Of a stretch of DNA of 64,000 nt, positions 1 to 10,729 are shown in pieces. Made by a program: the position numbers and the translations under genes. The number at the start of each line of letters is the position of its first letter. Position 1 is the stretch's first letter. Source of the DNA: Basidiobolus meristosporus CBS 931.73 (taxonomy: Eukaryota; Basidiobolomycota; Basidiobolomycetes; Basidiobolales; Basidiobolaceae); contig MCFE01000365.1 in the NCBI GenBank assembly GCA_002104905.1, positions 1 through 64,000 of the forward strand. Direction: 5' to 3'. The notes under the pieces are model-generated. The model searched no databases. It was not told the origin of the DNA and was given only the letters and a program-made list of their open reading frames with translations.

Positions 1-76
1 TAAACCATTGAGTGAAAATCTACACAATCTGCTTGTTCTCCTAATCACTTCCAGTATCTCCAAAGCTCTCACAACA
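1..76 (+). repeat. copia-A 5' LTR, 3' end only
   Basis: This is the last 76 bp of a copia-A LTR, cut by the window edge. It matches the ends of the LTRs at 3390-3738, 14220-14567 and 15041-15386, with the shared run from the AATCATTAAGTG-like segment to the closing CTCACAACA. Full copies are about 346-349 bp, start TGTTGTAA and end ACAACA. It is the upstream LTR of the decayed copia element that runs to 3738. Confidence 0.75.
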
Positions 77-257
77 TAAAGGAGGTGCTCAAGACCCTTT
101 AAAGGCAAAAGTAAGGCCTTTTGCAGCTACTGTAACCGGAAAGTACACACATTGGACCGGCACTTCAAAAAGAGAGATAATCAGCAGAGTAGCCTGAATA
201 TAGATATACTGCAGCTACTCAAGATAGGCTATGCATATCTGTACTAAACATGACCAT
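77..257 (+). pseudogene. copia-A gag remnant with zinc-knuckle relic
   Basis: This short stretch follows the 5' LTR. One frame near 115-185 reads as a degenerate nucleocapsid knuckle: Cys-x2-Cys-x4-His, with His in place of the last Cys, followed by Arg/Lys-rich residues. Most of gag is missing, so the segment is an internally deleted gag. It is interrupted at 258 by a gypsy-A solo LTR, and the copia protease resumes at 948. The assignment rests on position between LTR and protease and on the weak knuckle; no full gag domain can be seen. Confidence 0.45.
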
Positions 258-947
258 AGGTTGTGCTCAGCATTTTAAGCTTAGCCAGCTTTACTAAGAT
301 AGTACATTTAGTACCAAAATTGTTTCTCCCTAACCCAAACATAACTAATCCCAGTTATAGGTTATTTCATCACATGTCAAATCTACTTTGAGCTCTCACA
401 CCTAATCAATTTGTGGTCTTTATGATCTCATCTGTTCTGCCAAGCCCCTCAGGTGATGAGCCATCCAAGATCCATCCATTTACTTAGCAGTTGCCATGAC
501 ATCAACTGATTGATGATGAAATCAACATTTATCTTATACACCTATCAACACTCATGTTTGTTTCAATTAATCCAGTCACTTGGTGATTGCTAATTCACGT
601 AGATCAGGAAGCTATAAATAAGGTTTACTTGACCTTTTGGTTTAATACATATCTCAACAAAGTTAAGATTATGTCTTAGCAATATTAAGAACTCAACAAT
701 TCCATTCTAGTATCTACCTATGCTTAGCATATCAAGCACTCCCATGAGCACCAATCCTAGCTTACATGGCAAGCCAACTCTATCACTTTTATAGTCAAAC
801 CCAGCTATATCCAAGACCAATATTAGTCCAGAATCCTTTTGCTAATATTTCCACCACAATTTAACAATACTAGGATTCTGCACTTAATTGTCCCATTGTA
901 AATTTAACCATTCCATAATCTTATTGCACTTTTCTATTGGACACAAT
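258..947 (+). repeat. gypsy-A solo LTR
   Basis: This 690-bp copy matches the gypsy-A LTRs at 13439-14134 and 54075-54768 along its length. Shared marks are the GTTGTGC start, the segment AACCCAAACATAACTAAT, a TATAAATA box at about 613-620 and the closing TTGGACACAA. The pentamer ACCAT lies on both sides (253-257 and 948-952), as expected for a 5-bp target duplication. The insertion therefore splits a copia element between gag and protease. With no internal region beside it, it is a solo LTR left by LTR-LTR recombination. Its start carries an extra base compared with the other copies. Confidence 0.8.
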
Positions 948-3389
948 ACCATCAGCAAGGATTCTTAAATGGGTTGCAGTGACTGTGGAGCATCACAACA
1001 CTCTACACACCAAAAAGTATGTTTTACCCAACATCAAGAGAGTCCAATCAAGAAGGTTTCCATGAGAGACAGCAGTATACTTGGTGCAGCTGGTCAAGGA
1101 GCCATGAGAGTAAGCCTCAGAAGTAATGAAGGAAGCTACACACTTACATTTGCAGAAGTACCCTATTTACCAGAAATAGCCAAGAAGCTACTATCTCCAG
1201 CCATGGCCACAGAAGAAGGACTCAATTTCAGTTTTGGCAATTCTGGGTGCAGGGTTGCTGATCAAAATAGTGCCCAGAGTGCTTTGGGTATGAGAGATCA
1301 GAATCTATACAGGTTTACTTATATTGTACAATATCTGGAAGCTGATATAAGTAACCTAAATCAAGAAATACCAATGCCTTGGCACAGTATATTTGGACAT
1401 ATCAATTTTTATCATCAAAGTAAACAACCAAATAGCAGCTAATTTCCAGAGTCAAGTTGATCCTACAACTGATTTGGAGTACTGTGAAGCCAGCTTATAT
1501 GAGTGACAAGCCAGACAGTCACTCAACAGCTCTGGAATAATGGCACAGATTATACCTCAAAATTGCTTTTCTACTTCTATAAAATTCATGCACTGATAAT
1601 AGACACTGCAGTACCATACTGCCCACATTAAAGTGGGGTGTCAGAGTGTGCAAACAGATCAGCAATTGATCTAGCAAGATATTCAATCAATTATCACAAA
1701 TGATCTTAAGAGTTTTGGGTTGGTTTGGTTACTGCAGCTGTACATCATAAAAATAGGAGTTATAGCAAAATACTTTGTGATTCTACTATGCTTGAAGCAT
1801 AATACAGACACAGATCAAGTACAGAACATCTAATAACATTTGGGTGCACAGCATATACAAAGAAACTGCCTGGAAATCAGTCAAAAATCTATGCCAAAAA
1901 GTGCAAAATCCTTATTTTTGGCAATTGCAATGAGAGCAAGGCATACAAACTCTACAATACCAAAGCAAAGATGCTGATCAACCCCAAGGATGCATTATTG
2001 GATGAAAACTCAAATTTTTGCAAAGAATGATGTCATATGATGACAAAAATCTTATCTTAAGTCCACAAATAGTCAGGATTGAATCAGAGCAAAGCAATGA
2101 GAATTTTTTCACTCCAGAAGACTCTACAACCATGACGCAGTCTGAATTAGTGCCCAGGAGTATCCCAGAAGTGATCATCATAGTACCATAACCAGGAGAT
2201 CTACCAGACCAGAGATAGCACATATTACTATATAAATGAGGGTACAAACTGAGCTTACACCTATTCAATCTACAATGATGAGCCCCAGACAGTAAAAGCA
2301 GCCCTAAATAGCCCTCAGATTAAGTTCTGGAGATCTTCAGTGACTGAGAAGTATCAAGCTCTGATGGAAAATCAAACTTGAGACTTGGCCAAATTATTGG
2401 TTAACCAAAAATCAATTGGATGCCAATAGGTCTTCAAGATTCAATACAGGGCCAATAGTACCATTGGAAGATACAAAGCAAGACTTGTGGCCAAAAGATA
2501 CTTTCAAACAAACAGGCTTGAGTATACTGAGATCTTTGCACCAGTGGCTAAGTTTAATTCCATCATATAAACATTGCATATTGCAGCCAAATATAAGTTA
2601 TTTATACATCATATGGATGTAAAAACTGCATCATTGAATGGAGAACCTGATGAGGATATGTATATGAACCAGTGTAATGGGTTTGCTGATTAAGACAACC
2701 AAAATTTGGTTGGCAAGCTTAAAAATTTCTACACAGACTCAAACAATCACCAAGAGCCTAGAGTTGCAAGATAGATGCTTATTTGAAATCTTTGCATTTC
2801 CAAAGGAGTAAAGCTATCTATAATATATACTATAAGCCAGATAGAGCAAATCTAGCTCCATTTGCTCTATATGTGGATGATCTCATTATAGTTGCCAATA
2901 ACCTAGAAACATTGGAGGAGACCAAATCCACTCTATCTAAGCAGTTCAATATGTCCAATTTGGGAAACTCAGTTACTACTTAGGAATAAGGCTCTCCATG
3001 AACAGAAGTGCCCAGACTATCACCCTAAGCCAATCCAAGTATCTCAAGATATACTAACAAAGTACCAAATGGAAGACTGTAAACCAGCAGCTATCCAAAT
3101 GGAGGCATACTTTAACTTGGTCAAAACCTAACTAAATCAAGCAAGCTTGGATCCATCTGAAAATCCTGACTTTCTTGATCAATCTATGGTTGACAGCTTG
3201 CTGTATATTGTGCTTGGAACATGTCCAGATATGTCATATTCAGTGGCAGTTATCAGCCAGCATAATCAGAACTATGTATCTGATTGTATTGCAGCAGCTA
3301 GGTGGATCTTTAGATACCTAAAAGGAACTGCTGATATTTGCTTCAGGTAGACTTATAAGCAATCAGAACAAGATCTTGTGGAATACTAC
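948..3389 (+). pseudogene. copia-A pol remnant (protease to RNase H)
   Basis: This is a decayed Ty1/copia pol in plus orientation. A protease relic near 985-1010 reads Asp-Cys-Gly-Ala-Ser-Gln-His, where the family has Asp-Ser-Gly-Ala-Ser. The pre-integrase segment (about 1140-1410) ends in a HSIFGH motif. Integrase follows at about 1440-2000, badly broken. Reverse transcriptase pieces occupy 2330-3110, including a YVDDLI core at about 2868. The RNase H entry (SDxIAA..FRYLKG) lies at about 3270-3330. The rest of RNase H is deleted and the reading jumps straight into the 3' LTR at 3390. Many stops and frameshifts show it is dead. The intact minus-strand pieces at 7779-8845 confirm the family. 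Confidence 0.85.
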
Positions 3390-3738
3390 TGATATAAGAG
3401 TTTGTAATTCCACCTAATTATTCACCTGGATTAGTCACTTTGATCATTACCTTCAATTCCTAGTGAATACTGATCAGATTCCTTGCTGAGATTTACTTGA
3501 GATATTTTCACCAAAATACCAGGTACCCAGAGCATAAAAGTTCTCAAAGTAGCCCAAACACCCCTAGACTTTGCACACATGCTCTTTGGACCTTTCAAAG
3601 CCTATTCTATGCATTTAACAAGCCATGAACATGTAAAAATATATATACTATTTTTACATTCAATAAATCATTAAGTGCAAACCATATATTCTACTTGTCC
3701 TCCCATTTACTTCCAATATCTTGAAGACTCTTAAAGCA
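3390..3738 (+). repeat. copia-A LTR shared by two elements
   Basis: This 349-bp LTR runs from TGATATAAGAG to a closing TTAAAGCA and matches the other copia-A LTRs throughout. An A/T-rich TATATATA stretch sits near 3640-3650, followed by an AATAAAT motif near 3662. It closes the decayed pol to its left. It is also followed at once by a primer-binding site and a gag start, so it serves as the 5' LTR of a second copia-A body. That gives an LTR-internal-LTR-internal series of the kind unequal recombination produces. Confidence 0.85.
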
Positions 3739-3749
3739 GGTTATGAGCC
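3739..3749 (+). promoter_or_regulatory. Primer-binding site, initiator tRNA-Met half type
   Basis: Immediately after the LTR end comes GGTTATGAGCC. This is complementary to the anticodon arm of initiator tRNA-Met, whose anticodon loop carries CUCAUAA. Drosophila copia and yeast Ty5 are known to prime from such an internal tRNA fragment rather than from the tRNA 3' end. The match and its position with zero spacing are seen directly; priming itself is inferred. Confidence 0.65.
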
Positions 3750-4090
3750 TCAAGCTGCCACTCTCTGCTATGCTCACTACTGCTATCACTGCAATTTTTC
3801 CCTATGCTGAAAAGTTGGATAGATCTGACTACCATGTGTGGAAGGTGAAGACAAAGATGCCCCTACAAGATAGAGGCCTTTTTGATATTGTCACAGGAGA
3901 AGAATGCCCTTCTGAAACATGGGAGAGGAAGCCTTAAAGTACCAGAAGAACAAACAAAGCGCCTTCAACTGCATTTGCCTTGGCATTAAAGACAAATTGC
4001 TAATTCAATACTCAAGAGCACAAACAGCAAAGTATACCTGGAAGATATCAGAAGACACCTACCAGTCATGTTCCCTATGAAAATAATTTG
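3750..4090 (+). pseudogene. copia-A gag 5' part
   Basis: The start of a copia gag is preserved. A frame from 3743 reads through a conserved gag-type segment (KLDxSxYHVWKVK, then LQDRGLFDIVTGEE) to a stop at 3937. Downstream frames continue to about 4080 with the GIKDKLLIQYSRAQTAKYTWK-like segment in another frame. This is the N-terminal half of the Ty1/copia capsid protein (UBN2-like region). The remainder is lost at the junction with the Tnp2 element at about 4091. It belongs to the LTR at 3390-3738. One frameshift and the truncation make it non-functional. Confidence 0.7.
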
Positions 4091-4989
4091 GTCCTGTGGG
4101 TGGATCCTGCCTGGATCAGCAATCAGGATCCTGTTTGGAGACTGTCATAATACCAACAGCTTGAAATTAGTGACCCTCTTGACAATCTTGTGACAGGATC
4201 ACAATGGCATTTTGCTAATTTTACTGCCAAATAATGTTATAAAACTTGATGGGGTTTGATTGGTGCCATGACAATAATTGCATGGCATTGTTGCGGTTTT
4301 AATGCACACTACAATTATTTTAAATGGATCTAACTGGCCAGGACATCCAATTGCCTTATGTAGCAAAAAACCTGATGGTATTTTGACTGCCTCACAGCAA
4401 GTCTCTAAAGACATTATTATGGCAATATGGTGGCCTACAGCTAGTGCTGTATAATGCTACTCTACCAATTTACCAAATGGTATTTCCTTTTCCTACCTCT
4501 CCTTGTACAACTCATATATTCCACTGTAGGTTCTCCCCTCTTTATTTGCTTACCCACCACTACCTTGGTTACTTCATATACAGTTTGAATAAAAAAAATA
4601 AGGCCTGCTACTTACTAACCTCTATAAATGCACACACCTGCCACAATGGACATACTTCTATCACCTAAACTTTATGGCTTTTTAGTGTGATACTTGCAAA
4701 GTTCCATATACCTTGTACTGCTGGTAGCATATACATCTTGCAAACATATGCTTAGTTGTTGCCACTTCTGCCATGAATACCTCCTGAACATCTACAAAGA
4801 ACTTCCTGGTATTTAGCCAATATATTCCTTCTCCCTGCTGGATTCTAGTCCCCCTTGTAGGTGTGCTCTAGCTCTTGTTTGTGTGAATTCCATACTGCAT
4901 GGTAAAGAAGTTGGCTTGTTACCATGAGAAATCTGGTATACCTTGGCAGAGTTCTCCTAATAAAAGTTAGTAGCTTGTTGCATCCAACC
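4091..4989 (-). mobile_element. Tnp2 element copy 1, 3' region
   Basis: This sequence lies downstream of the minus-strand Tnp2 transposase relic and is shared with 55425-56120 over most of its length; examples are the shared runs near 4435-4500 and 4770-4960. On the minus strand the part next to 4990 seems to continue the transposase C-terminus with several stops. Farther left it is A/T-rich and probably untranslated. I could not recognise a terminal inverted repeat, so the outer end at about 4091, where copia gag homology stops, is approximate. The several small ORFs here are not supported as genes. Confidence 0.6.
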
Positions 4990-7236
4990 CAGCTTTGCAT
5001 TACTTAACTGATTACCCATGCATTGGGGCCGCTTAGCTTCTTAATGCCATAGGCATAGGTGTCTCCATGTGCACATCTGTCCAAAGTATTTCCCAACTCA
5101 TTGTTGCTGTCCTCCATATACCAGCTCATCACATCCATGATGGACTTGAAGGTAATATTCTTGATGAGATTGAGATATGGCAGTACATAAAACTTGAGTT
5201 GTCTTCCTATCTCCCCACACATCTGCTCCATCAAAAGCTCCCAAAACATGAAGAAAGGCCCAATATTCTCCACACACTAAGCAAGATGGAGTAAAGAATG
5301 GATACAGTAGCAGCAGAAATCTACACATCCAGCTTTATATATGTAGTATAGCTGCTCAAATCTCATTACAAACTCCTTGCACAACAGCTGTGGATGTATC
5401 AAGTTGGTATTGGTGATCTGCAGATGGACAAATATTCCTACAATGTCCACATATGACTCCCAGTGCTTCCAATGTACTCTTGGTAGGAATGGCTTCAGAA
5501 CACCACTTGAATAAATACATATCCAGTTCATCCAGTCTTTGCATTTGTATTGTTGCACATGCATATGAATATTGATTGGAGCTTGTGAGAAGTACTTAGC
5601 GTAGAAGACACTCTGCAACATCTTGCCAATTTTTTCAAATCTCCCTGGTATCTTTAAGGGCTCATTTAGCTTGAAATGCCCATGTACAACTTGGTCATCA
5701 GTATAGGGATATTGTTGAAAAGCAAATGCATTGCTCCCAGTGGAAAGCTTTTGCTCCAACAGATACCATCTATCTTACATATCTCCAGTTTCCAATTTAT
5801 TCCAGATTATGACCAATGGCTTACAGCTTGCCAACTTTGTAGCATTTGCATGCTGACTTTTGTATGTTCTCTCTGTGGCAAGATGATGTTCTTATTATTG
5901 GTGTTTGGGTAATAATAATGTGTATGAGTTATGGAGTCCAACTCCTAGATCTCACACACTTGACAGCAATACCATCCATTGTACCCAGAAAAGCCAGCTA
6001 TCTTGCAGATGGCTGGGGTATCTCCAATACAGATAATAATATGCGCTTTTACATGTCACCCATTTACTGTCATCCTACTGGAAAGCATACAAAATCCATT
6101 CAGCAATGGACAAAGGTAGCTAACAGGTTGTTCAGTGATATAGGCCCAGATACCAGTGAGACTACAATCAGATTTTTGCTCTGATACCATAAGATGAGCA
6201 GCAGATTTGGGTTGATGAGAATCAGTGGCCAGCAGGATTAGCTGGTAGAGTACTTTTTCAATGAGAATCCATCAGGTGCTAAGGCAAAGGCATGGTCATT
6301 CATACCTTTGAAGTAGCCCTTGCTTCTTAGTTGTTTGTAATGTTTGCCATCAAATACATTGGATATGCTTGTGCTTGATTGATACTGAGTGTGGTACTGT
6401 ATAGCTTTGCAATATTTGTTGGACTGCATGAGCTTTTTTAGACAGGGTATTACTGGAATATATCCAGAGTGTGCACAATGTTTTCCCTCACTGGTGGTGG
6501 ATTCCTGACAATTTGGACATGTTGCAATTGTAGCATTTTTGGATGAGAATGTTATGCAACAGTTGACACATGCTGAAATCAGGACAGTCTCTGGGTCATA
6601 TGTTGCCAGCCACATGATGGTTGTCCACTTGTACCATGTACATGACAAGTTGCATCCCAGAAAGACTTTGGCAAGAAGTAATAATAAATCCTCAAAGCCC
6701 CCATTACTGATATTAGTGGAAATGCACCACTTCTCTAGCCACAACATTACATCATTCACAAGTAGATGGATTACTGGGCTCACTTAGCTCCATAAAGTAT
6801 CCTTGGCAATTGTTTCAATGGGTGTTGTCTTATAACATATTGGGATTTGATTGGGCTCATGACTCCTACTGTTGTTAGGGGAGATAGGCTCACAATCCAT
6901 CAGTGAGCCTTCTTTGTCAGAGCTATCACTCTGCATGCCATATTCACAAGGCTGCGGTGTGCCTAAAGGCATCACAAGCTCATCTGACTCAGTCTGTGCA
7001 AGGTTACAAAGGCAGCCAGGTGCCAATATAGAAGAGCCAACTGACTGGCAAAATAATGTTGGTACAGTAGTGACTGATGAGTGACCAAATATGACTTATG
7101 TGGCAAAATACAGGCTGTAATCCTTGTAATACTGCCTATGCCGTCTGCATGCTTCATGGCTGAGAGGCTTACTACAATAGCCACATGGACTTTTTTCACT
7201 TCTCTTATGGTGTTGAATCAATGTAATCATGTCCAT
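4990..7236 (-). pseudogene. Tnp2-family (CACTA/EnSpm) transposase, copy 1
   Basis: This is a decayed but nearly full-length Tnp2 transposase. It starts at an ATG at 7236. Features in order: an N-terminal zinc-finger-like CGYC...H...H segment (about 7150-7190); an acidic Ser/Asp linker; a conserved block containing LLVNDVMLWLEKW (6680-6770); a CPNC pair (about 6505); the ALAPDGFSLKK block (about 6260-6290), where the family has a DGF motif before the catalytic core; and GDIPAISK-like relics (about 5990). The C-terminal block has the family's 'FW.LLMEQMCG' (about 5215-5240). Stops and frameshifts break it at about 6785, 6237 and beyond. Tnp2 is the TnpD-like cut-and-paste transposase of CACTA elements. 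The adjoining second gene is absent here because a copia LTR cuts the element at 7420. Confidence 0.85.
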
Positions 7237-7419
7237 GGGGCAAACAGCTTGACCTACAACAATGTAACACTATTACATCACCTTTTAGACAATACTCATG
7301 TGAATTTAAGAAAGTCTTGTATTTGAGACATTGCACCTACGTGAATGTAAAATTCAATGATGACCTGCCATAGCATGCATTATAAATAAAATTATGGCAC
7401 CACATACATACATATATGT
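7237..7419. promoter_or_regulatory. Tnp2 element divergent intergenic region, truncated
   Basis: This is the 5' flank of the transposase. It aligns with 60418-60600 of the other Tnp2 copy. Shared features are a block reading GTCTTGTATTTGAGACATTG and a TATAAATAA box at about 7381-7389. In the 59093-63030 copy that box faces the second, divergent gene. Here the region stops at 7419, where a copia-A LTR abuts, so the partner gene is missing. Confidence 0.65.
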
Positions 7420-7767
7420 TGTTGTAAGAGTCTTGGATATATTGGAAGTGATTGGGAGAACACATAGATTATGTGGTTTTCACTTAATGATTTATTGAAT
7501 GTAAAGTAGTATTTATACTTTTACCTGGTCTTGGCATTACAAACACGTAGAATAGGTTAAGGAAGGTCCCAAGAACGTGTGTGCAAAGTATGGGGCTGCT
7601 TGGACAACTTTGAGAATTTTCATGTTCTGGGTACCTGGTATTTTGGTGAAAATATTCTAAGTAAATCCTGACAAGGAATTTGGTCAGTATTCTCTAGGAC
7701 TTGAAGGTAATGATCTAAGTGACTAAGTTAGGTGAATACTTAGGTGGAATTACAAACTTTTACAACA
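7420..7767 (-). repeat. copia-A 3' LTR
   Basis: This 348-bp LTR in minus orientation is TGTTGTAAGAG at the left and TTTACAACA at the right on the plus strand. It is colinear with the copia-A LTRs at 3390 and 15041 when reversed. It sits directly downstream of the RNase H C-terminus (stop at 7779) and abuts the Tnp2 intergenic region at 7419. No matching LTR is seen at the other end because the element is truncated at about 9162. Confidence 0.9.
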
Positions 7768-7778
7768 CTCCCACTCAG

Positions 7779-9162
7779 CTAAATGTTCATACTGACTAGT
7801 CCTAATTTTGACCTAAGATATTCAAACTTGTCTCTAGCTAATGGTTTGGTAAATATGTCTGCAATCATTTCATCTGTAGGACAGTAAACTAAGCTAACTA
7901 GGTTACTGCCTATAGCTTCACGTATGAAATGATGTCTAATATCTATGTACTTAGTGATAGCATGAAAAGTTGGATTTCTACCTAAGTGTATACATCCTTG
8001 ATTATCTTGAAATAAAGTAATAGGCGTTTTTTGACATAGGCCTAAATCTGTAAAAAGTTTTCTTAACAACATTGCTTCTTTTGTAGCTTCACAGGATGCC
8101 ATATACTCTGCCTCTGTGGTGGAAAGTGCTATGGTTGGTTGCTTTCTTGAATTCCATGAAATTGCTCCTTCACAGTAAAGAAAGGTGTATCCTGTGGTAG
8201 ATCTTCTGTCTTCTAAATTTTGTCCCCAATCAGCATCAGAGTATCCCACAAGATCCTGTTCTGAATCCTTATAAGTGTATCTTGAGCAGATATCAGCAGT
8301 TCCTTTTAGGTATCTAAAAATCAGCTTAACTGCTGCAATATGATCAGATCCATAGTTCTGATTATGTTGGCTGACAACTCCCACTGAATATGAGATATCT
8401 GATGTGTTCTAAGCATGATATACATCAGACTGCCGACCATAGACTGATAAGGGAAGTCAGGGCTTTCAGATGGCACCAAGCTCTCTTGATTTGGTTGTAT
8501 TTTGACCAAGTTAAGGTTTGTCTCCATTGGGGTAGCTCCCGGTTTACAGTCTTCCATTTGGTACTTCTTTAGTATATCTTGAATATGCTTGGATTGGCTT
8601 AGGGTGATAGTCTGGGTACTTCTGTCTATGGAGAACTTAATCCCTAAGTAGTAATTAAGTTCTCCTAGATTGGACATTGTGAACTCCTTAGATAGGCTGG
8701 ATTTAGTCTCTTCCAATGTTTCTAGGTTATTGGCGGCTATAATAAGATCATCCACATATACAGCTAATAGAACTGGATTTGCTCTATCTGGCTTATAGTA
8801 TATACTATAGTCAGCATTACTCCTTTTGAAACTCAAGGATTCCAAATAAGAATCTATCTTGCAATTCCAGGCTCTTGGTGATTGTTTGAGACCATAAGTG
8901 CCTTTTTAAGCTTGCAGACCAAATGGGGGTTATCTTGGTCAGCAAACCCATCAGGCTGGTCCATATACACGTCCTCATTACGTTTTCTGTTCAAGATTGC
9001 AGTTTTTACATCCTTTTGATGAATAAAAAACTTATATTTGGCTGCAATAGCCAATACTAATCTGATTGTATTGAACTTGGCTACCAGTGCAAAGGTCTCA
9101 GTAGAGTCAAGTCCTTTTGTTTGAGAGTATCCTTTGGCTACAAGTCTTGCTTTGTATCTTGG
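7779..9162 (-). pseudogene. copia-A pol, RT and RNase H half
   Basis: This is the best preserved copia-A pol. Reading right to left: an RT start ([13 protein letters not shown] at about 9140); an AVYVDDLIIAANN active-site motif (about 8745-8765); RT thumb to about 8400; then RNase H with SDADWG (about 8245) and the SxTEAEYM..C motif (about 8110). A C-terminal IRHHFIREAI..FTKPL segment ends at the stop at 7779. At least two frameshifts interrupt it, near 8390 and 8850-8900. The gag, protease and integrase end is missing: at about 9163 the sequence switches to gypsy-A gag in the opposite direction. It is a 5'-truncated, dead copy belonging to the LTR at 7420-7767. Confidence 0.9.
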
Positions 9163-9763
9163 AATAATTAAGGAAGCACTGGAGAATATTGCCATAGTAA
9201 TTGACAGCATTGAAAATCCACCAAGCCTTGCTCTGCATCAGCCACCAAGAAGTCATGCCTTTGAATCCTCCAGATCTACATCTCCTTCTAGACCTGCCCC
9301 AGTGGTTGTCCCAAGATCCTTTCCTGTTTATGCTGAAGGCACCAATGCCATCAAGAATCCAACTGAGTTTCTTTACAAGTTTAGTCACATCTTAGCTGCA
9401 CACCAGCTAGACCCTGACACCAACTGGGCTAGACTTCTGCCTCTCTGTCTCACAATGCAAGATGCTGACTGGGTTGAAGTGAACATTCCTTCCAATAGTA
9501 CGTGGAAAATTGCCCAAAACCTCTTTTGCAGCCATTTTGAAGATCCTCTCAAGAAAGCACATCTTAACTGCGACTTATGGAAAACCAAAATGCAAAAAGG
9601 TGAATCTGTGCAACACTTCTGTGATAGATTCCAAAGACAAATGAGATTAGCTGGAGTTAGTGATGATAATCCATTGCTTACTGCTCATTTTCTTTCAAAC
9701 TTTTCACACCAGCTACAGAGCAATATTGCTATTGTCAAAGCATGCAACCCTGCATGTACTTAA
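9163..9763 (+). pseudogene. gypsy-A gag, capsid part
   Basis: The frame is open from the junction to a TAA at 9761-9763. It includes the retrotransposon-gag helical segment, with a W..A..LF..FEDP... LW..K MQKGESVQHFCDRF-like pattern (about 9500-9640). That is the usual capsid domain of Ty3/gypsy gag. The N-terminal coiled part seen at 54844-55020 is missing. The TAA is in frame with the nucleocapsid-protease frame that resumes at 9764, so one nonsense codon splits an otherwise continuous gag. The other copy (55020-55424) is too damaged to show the original codon. Confidence 0.8.
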
Positions 9764-10729
9764 GACCAGATCTCAGAGATATGTTCACTGGCAATCACCT
9801 TGACTGCAGCTGTTAGCCAGACTTCAGGCAACTCAACCCAAGATCCCACAACAGCCAGAAAAGAGACCAGTCATGTGACCAAGAAGCACTCAACTGCTAC
9901 CAAGCACTGTGAGCTTCATGAAAAATGCTATCATTCTACCAGTGAATGCAAAGGCATCACCAAGCAGTCAAACAAGTCAGGAAACACCTCAGGAAAGCAG
10001 CAAAACACCAAAACTGATAATCCATATGCTGATGACAAGTGCTTTAAATGTGGAAATATGGGACATAGATCACCTGCCTGTCCTGAGAAGAACTCCACAC
10101 CATCAGCCAAAATTACCCAGATCCTTGATGATTATTCAGCCAATGGTACAATGGGGTATGAAGAAGCATATGAAGAACTTACAGTTCAAGATTATCACAA
10201 CCTCTTTGAGTTTCCGGCTAAAATTGCAACTGTTCAAGAAAAGAAGCAACCAATCACACAGCTCAAAGCCATAGAAGTGCCACTCACCCTCAATGGCCAA
10301 TCATATGTAGCACTACTGGATACTGGATCATCCAACTCTATTGTATCACCCAATGTAGTCAGAGAACTCAATTTGGAGATAGAAAAACAACCAGGAAAAA
10401 TCATTCTTGCAGCTAAGGATCTCTCAGCCCCAAGAATTGGCTTTACCAACCCAATCAACATACATTGTGGCTCAGTAACCATAATCCATCAGATGGAAGT
10501 TATTGACATACCAGATGGACCTCAGGTAGTCATTGGTCTGGACACCTTCACCAAACTTGGCTTTCACATAGGCGGACTACTGGTTTCCTATCCAGGAATC
10601 ACTAAATCTCAGCCACTCATAATGGATCAAATCCCAGAGATTATCTCATCCCAACCGGAAGAAGAAAAGTTAACCCCAACTTTTAAGAATATTCTCAATC
10701 AGTCAAATTGGATATTCAGCCGGCCATAG
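9764..10729 (+). pseudogene. gypsy-A nucleocapsid and aspartic protease
   Basis: This continues the gag frame past the TAA at 9761. There is a Cys-His box CFKCGNMGHRSPAC at about 10040-10085 and a retropepsin active site LLDTGSSNSIV at about 10313-10345. A conserved VVIGLDTFTKLG segment near 10530-10560 corresponds to the C-terminal protease sheet. The protein binds and packages RNA and cleaves the polyprotein. The frame is lost at about 10690-10720, where a frameshift leads to a stop at 10729 while the RT frame continues from the third frame. Confidence 0.85.

Noticed and set aside
5067-6184. Plus-strand ORFs across the first Tnp2 copy
   Set aside because: The minus-strand frames carry the Tnp2 domain order; the plus frames are shadows.
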